This document shows positions 61,356 to 64,000 of a stretch of DNA of 64,000 bases, piece after piece. The notes under the pieces are model-generated. The model was not told the origin of the DNA and did no database searches. It worked only from the letters and a program-made list of their open reading frames with translations. Both the position numbers and the translations under genes were made by a program. Where the stretch lies: NCBI GenBank assembly GCA_017450485.1, contig JAFSTN010000024.1:124001-188000 (forward strand), in the 5' to 3' direction. Within the stretch, counting starts at the first letter, position 1. Every line of letters begins with the position of its first letter. This DNA comes from Lachnospiraceae bacterium. Its GTDB lineage: Bacteria > Bacillota > Clostridia > Lachnospirales > Lachnospiraceae.

Positions 61356-62111
61356 ATGAACATAAGAACAGAAGATTTTTATATCGACAGTGACGGGATC
61401 CGCCTTCACGCGAAGCTGGACTTCCCGGAAGGTGTGGAAAAGGGACCGCTGTGCATACTGATACACGGATTCACCGGGCATATGGAAGAGGAACATATCA
61501 TAGCCGCACAGGAAGCCATAAACGAGGCCGGTGTGATAGTCCTGCGTGCGGAGATGTACGGCCATGGCGGGAGCGACGGAGAGTTCAAGAAGCATACGTT
61601 GTACAAATGGGTTACCAACGCTCTGTCGGTAGTAGAGTATGCCAGGAATCTGGACTATGTGACAGACCTGTATCTGTGCGGACATTCACAGGGAGGATTG
61701 CTCACGATGCTCATCGGAGGTATGTGTCCCGATGATTTCAGGGCGATCATCCCCCTTTCTCCGGCATGGATGATCCCGGATGATGCCAGAAAAGGAACTG
61801 TGCTGGGAACCTCATTTGATCCGTTGCATATCCCCGAAGTGATAGCGTCAACCGATGACTGGGAGCTCGGCGGTGATTATATACGTGTGGCACAGACCAT
61901 ACACGTGGAGGATGAGATAGCCAGATATAACGGGCCCGTCCTCATCATACACGGTGATGACGATGAAGCCGTACCTTATGAGATAGCTCCTAAAGCGGCA
62001 GAGTTATATAAGAATGCGGAACTGATAACCATAGCCGGAGACGACCATTGTTATACGAGGCATCTGGATCAGGTAACGAGGGCGTTGACCGCATTCTTTA
62101 CGAAAAAATAA
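61356..62111 (+). CDS. Cinnamoyl (feruloyl) esterase-like alpha/beta hydrolase
   Basis: 251 residues. Nucleophile Ser111 in GHSQGG, catalytic Asp in HGDDDEAVPY and His in DDHCYTRH, as in Butyrivibrio proteoclasticus Est1E. Shared stretches include LCILIHGFTGHMEEEHI, EMYGHGGSDG, and PLSPAWMIPDDARKG in the lid region; overall the resemblance to Est1E is high. It releases ferulate and p-coumarate from arabinoxylan. No signal peptide, so cytoplasmic. AAGGGGG precedes the ATG. Confidence 0.88.
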   Translation: MNIRTEDFYIDSDGIRLHAKLDFPEGVEKGPLCILIHGFTGHMEEEHIIAAQEAINEAGVIVLRAEMYGHGGSDGEFKKHTLYKWVTNALSVVEYARNLDYVTDLYLCGHSQGGLLTMLIGGMCPDDFRAIIPLSPAWMIPDDARKGTVLGTSFDPLHIPEVIASTDDWELGGDYIRVAQTIHVEDEIARYNGPVLIIHGDDDEAVPYEIAPKAAELYKNAELITIAGDDHCYTRHLDQVTRALTAFFTKK

Positions 62112-62131
62112 TTACCGGAGGCGATTAAAAA

Positions 62132-62677
62132 ATGGAACTGTATGACGGAAGACCGCAGGATATGACCGGCAGACTGCCGAGGGAAGTACGCACATATGAT
62201 TATCTGGATGATCTGGGGATCAAATATCAAAGGACGGATCATGAGGCGGCCGACAATATGGAGGCCTGTAATGAGATCGATGCGATACTCGGAGTCGTGA
62301 TCTGCAAGAATCTTTTCCTGTGTAATCGTCAGAAGACCTGTTTTTATCTGCTGATGATGCCGGGTGACAAGAAGTTCAAGACCAAGGAACTGTCTGCTCA
62401 GATAGGATCTTCAAGGCTGTCGTTTGCAGATCCTGAGGATATGCTTAAGTATCTGGACATAGAGCCCGGAGCGGTCAGCATCATGGGCCTGATGAATGAT
62501 AAGGATCATCAGGTAAATCTGCTGATAGATGAGGATGTGCTTGAGGGAGATTATCTGGGATGCCATCCCTGTGTATGTACATCCAGCTTGAAGATGAAGA
62601 CATCCGATGTAGTGGAAAAGTTTCTGCCGTCGACCGGGCATACATTTCAGACTGTGCATCTGGTTGGAGAAGATTGA
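62132..62677 (+). CDS. Aminoacyl-tRNA deacylase, ProXp/YbaK type
   Basis: 181 residues with the YbaK/ProRS-associated fold: CKNLFLCNRQKTCFYLLMMPGDKKFKTKEL, ISSRLSFA-type loop (here GSSRLSFADPEDML), and the conserved Gly-x-x-x-P around GAVSIMGLMND. Free-standing members hydrolyse mischarged Ala-tRNA-Pro or Cys-tRNA-Pro. GGAGGCG precedes ATG 62132. Its neighbours are unrelated. Confidence 0.87.
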   Translation: MELYDGRPQDMTGRLPREVRTYDYLDDLGIKYQRTDHEAADNMEACNEIDAILGVVICKNLFLCNRQKTCFYLLMMPGDKKFKTKELSAQIGSSRLSFADPEDMLKYLDIEPGAVSIMGLMNDKDHQVNLLIDEDVLEGDYLGCHPCVCTSSLKMKTSDVVEKFLPSTGHTFQTVHLVGED

Positions 62678-62694
62678 GAACATCAGGTATAATT

Positions 62695-63015
62695 ATGAGT
62701 GAAGTTCAGCGCGAATGGGCGATGACAAAAGCCCGTCTCGTATCGGCCATAAAGCATCTGGGATTTCCCGAAGCACTGGGTGAACAGATCGCGATACATC
62801 TCGGCAGTCCAAAGGCAATGGAAAGAATGCTGGCATATTTAAACTATGTTAAACCACGAAGTGAAGAACTGATAGTGGATGAGATGCTGGCTATCCGCAG
62901 CGACATAGATGCGTGGCATGCAAAGAAAGAAGCCGAAGAAGCCAATGCCGGATACAATGAGATATTGTACTATGGACTTGGTAACGATGAAGAGGATGAA
63001 GGAGGATACTTATGA
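62695..63015 (+). CDS. Unknown helical protein upstream of a response regulator
   Basis: 106 residues, two helical parts: KARLVSAIKHLGFPEALGEQIAIHLGSPKAMERMLAYL and VDEMLAIRSDIDAWHAKKEAEEANAGYNE, with an acidic end. ATG 62695 is chosen with AGGT; the frame is open further upstream, but that overlaps the deacylase gene. It overlaps the response-regulator gene by ATGA, which suggests they act together. No family is recognised. Confidence 0.65.
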   Translation: MSEVQREWAMTKARLVSAIKHLGFPEALGEQIAIHLGSPKAMERMLAYLNYVKPRSEELIVDEMLAIRSDIDAWHAKKEAEEANAGYNEILYYGLGNDEEDEGGYL

Positions 63016-63389
63016 GCCTGATAATGCTGGTAGATGATGATGCGGATATGATCAGACTGACCGAACGGTGGATAGTTAAGGTCGGTCATGAAACCATATG
63101 CACCACGTCCGGTCCGGAAGCACTGGATATGCTTAAAGCCGCAAAGCCCGATCTTATCCTACTTGATTATGCGATGCCCGGAATGGACGGACCTGCGGTA
63201 TTCCGCGCGCTTGCGTCCGATGATGCCACAAAAGATATCCCGGTCATATTCAGGACCGGAATAGAAGACAGTGAGTCGGAGACGATTCTTAAAGAACTGT
63301 CTCCTGCGGGTGTGATATCCAAGGCGGAAGGGAGGACCGGATTACTCCGTATCATCAATGACGTGATGAAGCGACATCCTGAAAAGTGA
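63012..63389 (+). CDS. Stand-alone receiver-domain response regulator
   Basis: 125 residues, a single REC domain without output domain (CheY/Spo0F type). Acidic pocket MLVDDDAD, phospho-acceptor Asp52 in LILLDYAMPGMDG, Thr in FRTG, and Lys in VISKAEG. It is coupled to the unknown helical protein by ATGA. It overlaps by 48 bases the end of the convergent REC gene on the minus strand. A histidine kinase is not in the window. Confidence 0.9.
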   Translation: MSLIMLVDDDADMIRLTERWIVKVGHETICTTSGPEALDMLKAAKPDLILLDYAMPGMDGPAVFRALASDDATKDIPVIFRTGIEDSESETILKELSPAGVISKAEGRTGLLRIINDVMKRHPEK

Positions 63390-64000
63390 TTCCGCAAAAA
63401 ACCTGTCTATCGAATCGAGAAGAGAATCTTTAGATAGGGTTTTTAAGAGATATCCGTCAGGCTTATAGTGAAGAATGCTGTAGACATGATCCCTGTCATT
63501 TTTTCCTGTGAGGAATATGATGGGGATCATCCGTGTTTCGGGATCGTTCCGGAGTTTTCCCATCAGTTCGTATCCATCCATTTCCGGCATTTCGTAATCC
63601 AGAAGTATCAGGTCAGGTTTAACCATCGACAGCCCGCTCATCATCTCATTTGCACCGCTGAATCCGGACACACTGTAATGAGGTGCAAGCCATCTCTCGA
63701 TCACCGATCTGTAATCCGGATCGTCGTCAACAACGAAGATCGTTTTTACACGATGGTAATCACTGAGGAGCTCGGAATAGTACTCCATATCATCCAGGAA
63801 TCCGGCAGGTTCCACCGGCCTCGGGTATGTATGGGTGACTCTTCCGGCACCTTTTGATTCCATAGCCAGCTCTATATCATTTACATCGCCGGTCAGGCAC
63901 AGAAGCTTGGAATCGTCCTGACAGAGCTCCCCCAGCAGATTCATCGTAATGCTGATGTGTGAATCATCATATGTTTCGGGATAGTATACGATAATATCGG
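63342..64000 (-). CDS. Receiver-domain response regulator, 5' end beyond the window
   Basis: The frame is open to the right edge, so the start is not in the window. About 220 residues are visible: an N-terminal stretch with DIIVYYPETYDD and CLTGDVNDIELAME, and then a second, complete REC domain (TIFVVDDDPDYRSVIERW, LILLDYEMPEMDG, PIIFLTGKNDR, GYLLKT). The first part may be another receiver-like domain. Convergent with 63012-63389 and overlapping it by 48 bases, an arrangement that can produce antisense RNA. Confidence 0.8.
   Translation of the reverse strand, partial: DIIVYYPETYDDSHISITMNLLGELCQDDSKLLCLTGDVNDIELAMESKGAGRVTHTYPRPVEPAGFLDDMEYYSELLSDYHRVKTIFVVDDDPDYRSVIERWLAPHYSVSGFSGANEMMSGLSMVKPDLILLDYEMPEMDGYELMGKLRNDPETRMIPIIFLTGKNDRDHVYSILHYKPDGYLLKTLSKDSLLDSIDRFFAESLFRMSLHHVIDDTE

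Overview
The window looks like chromosomal DNA of a gut or rumen Lachnospiraceae (Clostridia, Firmicutes). The evidence is gene content and order. There is a Firmicutes hprK-glk-murB-rapZ-whiA-HPr block, and a Firmicutes ireB-ruvX-DUF1292 block followed by an mltG-like gene, trmR and trhP. RNase J, type III glutamine synthetase and DUF1846 are present, there is a cinnamoyl-esterase-like enzyme of the Butyrivibrio Est1E type, and Shine-Dalgarno sites are strong AGGAGG types. Base composition is moderate and codon use looks even. No phage, insertion sequence, plasmid gene or CRISPR array was found.

Layout. 1-3.1 kb: end of ahcY, a 37-residue membrane peptide, a TraX-like membrane protein (minus) and a DUF308 protein. 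3.1-14 kb: housekeeping genes DUF1846, ftsH, uvrC, then hprK-glk-murB-rapZ-whiA and an HPr-like protein, closed by a strong terminator. 14-16 kb: tRNA-Lys (minus) and tatD-rsmA (plus), fired from one symmetric pair of interleaved promoters. 16-30 kb: a 1007-residue TPR/degenerate-AAA protein, glgB, ireB-ruvX-DUF1292-rnj, a YlbF-family gene, an MltG-like stub, the trmR-trhP tRNA wobble-uridine modification pair, glnN, a lipoprotein and tRNA-Gln. 30-43 kb: a redox and carbohydrate region with a radical SAM protein, Fe-alcohol dehydrogenase, ferredoxin-type aldo/keto reductase, TIM-barrel epimerase, FMN oxidoreductase, flavodoxin-like protein, esterase, GH2, MBL hydrolase, XRE regulator and GH36 alpha-galactosidase. 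43-52 kb: two DMT transporters, lipoproteins, a MotA/MotB-like (ZorA/ZorB-like) motor pair, and a YtrA-type GntR/ABC operon on the minus strand. 52-64 kb: a nucleoside phosphorylase, a broken VOC gene, an Lsa-type ABC-F resistance gene behind an attenuator-like leader, an ABC exporter, a DUF4153 protein, tex, relics of a PfkB kinase and an aldolase, an Est1E-like esterase, a YbaK-type deacylase and two response-regulator genes.

How the parts fit. HprK and the HPr-like protein sit in one operon with glucokinase, pointing to carbon-catabolite signalling. However, the HPr-like protein has Glu in place of the phosphocarrier His15 and keeps Ser46, so it should be a Crh-like regulator and not a PTS carrier. 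RNase J and the YlbF protein suggest linked RNA turnover. TrmR and TrhP act in sequence on U34 of tRNA. The 31-43 kb region looks like plant glycan and glycoside use coupled to flavin and Fe-S redox enzymes.

Most unusual observations: the mirror-symmetric divergent promoter at 14.2 kb; a RapZ with a broken P-loop; the giant TPR/pseudo-AAA protein; an orphan Zorya-like motor pair without its nuclease partners; a family of 30-bp REP-like elements that each supply the stop codon of a neighbouring gene; a 17-bp RNA hairpin with four G-U pairs ahead of the alpha-galactosidase; the uORF/terminator leader of the ABC-F gene, whose promoter lies where a VOC gene is cut; and several fused gene relics made by internal deletions.
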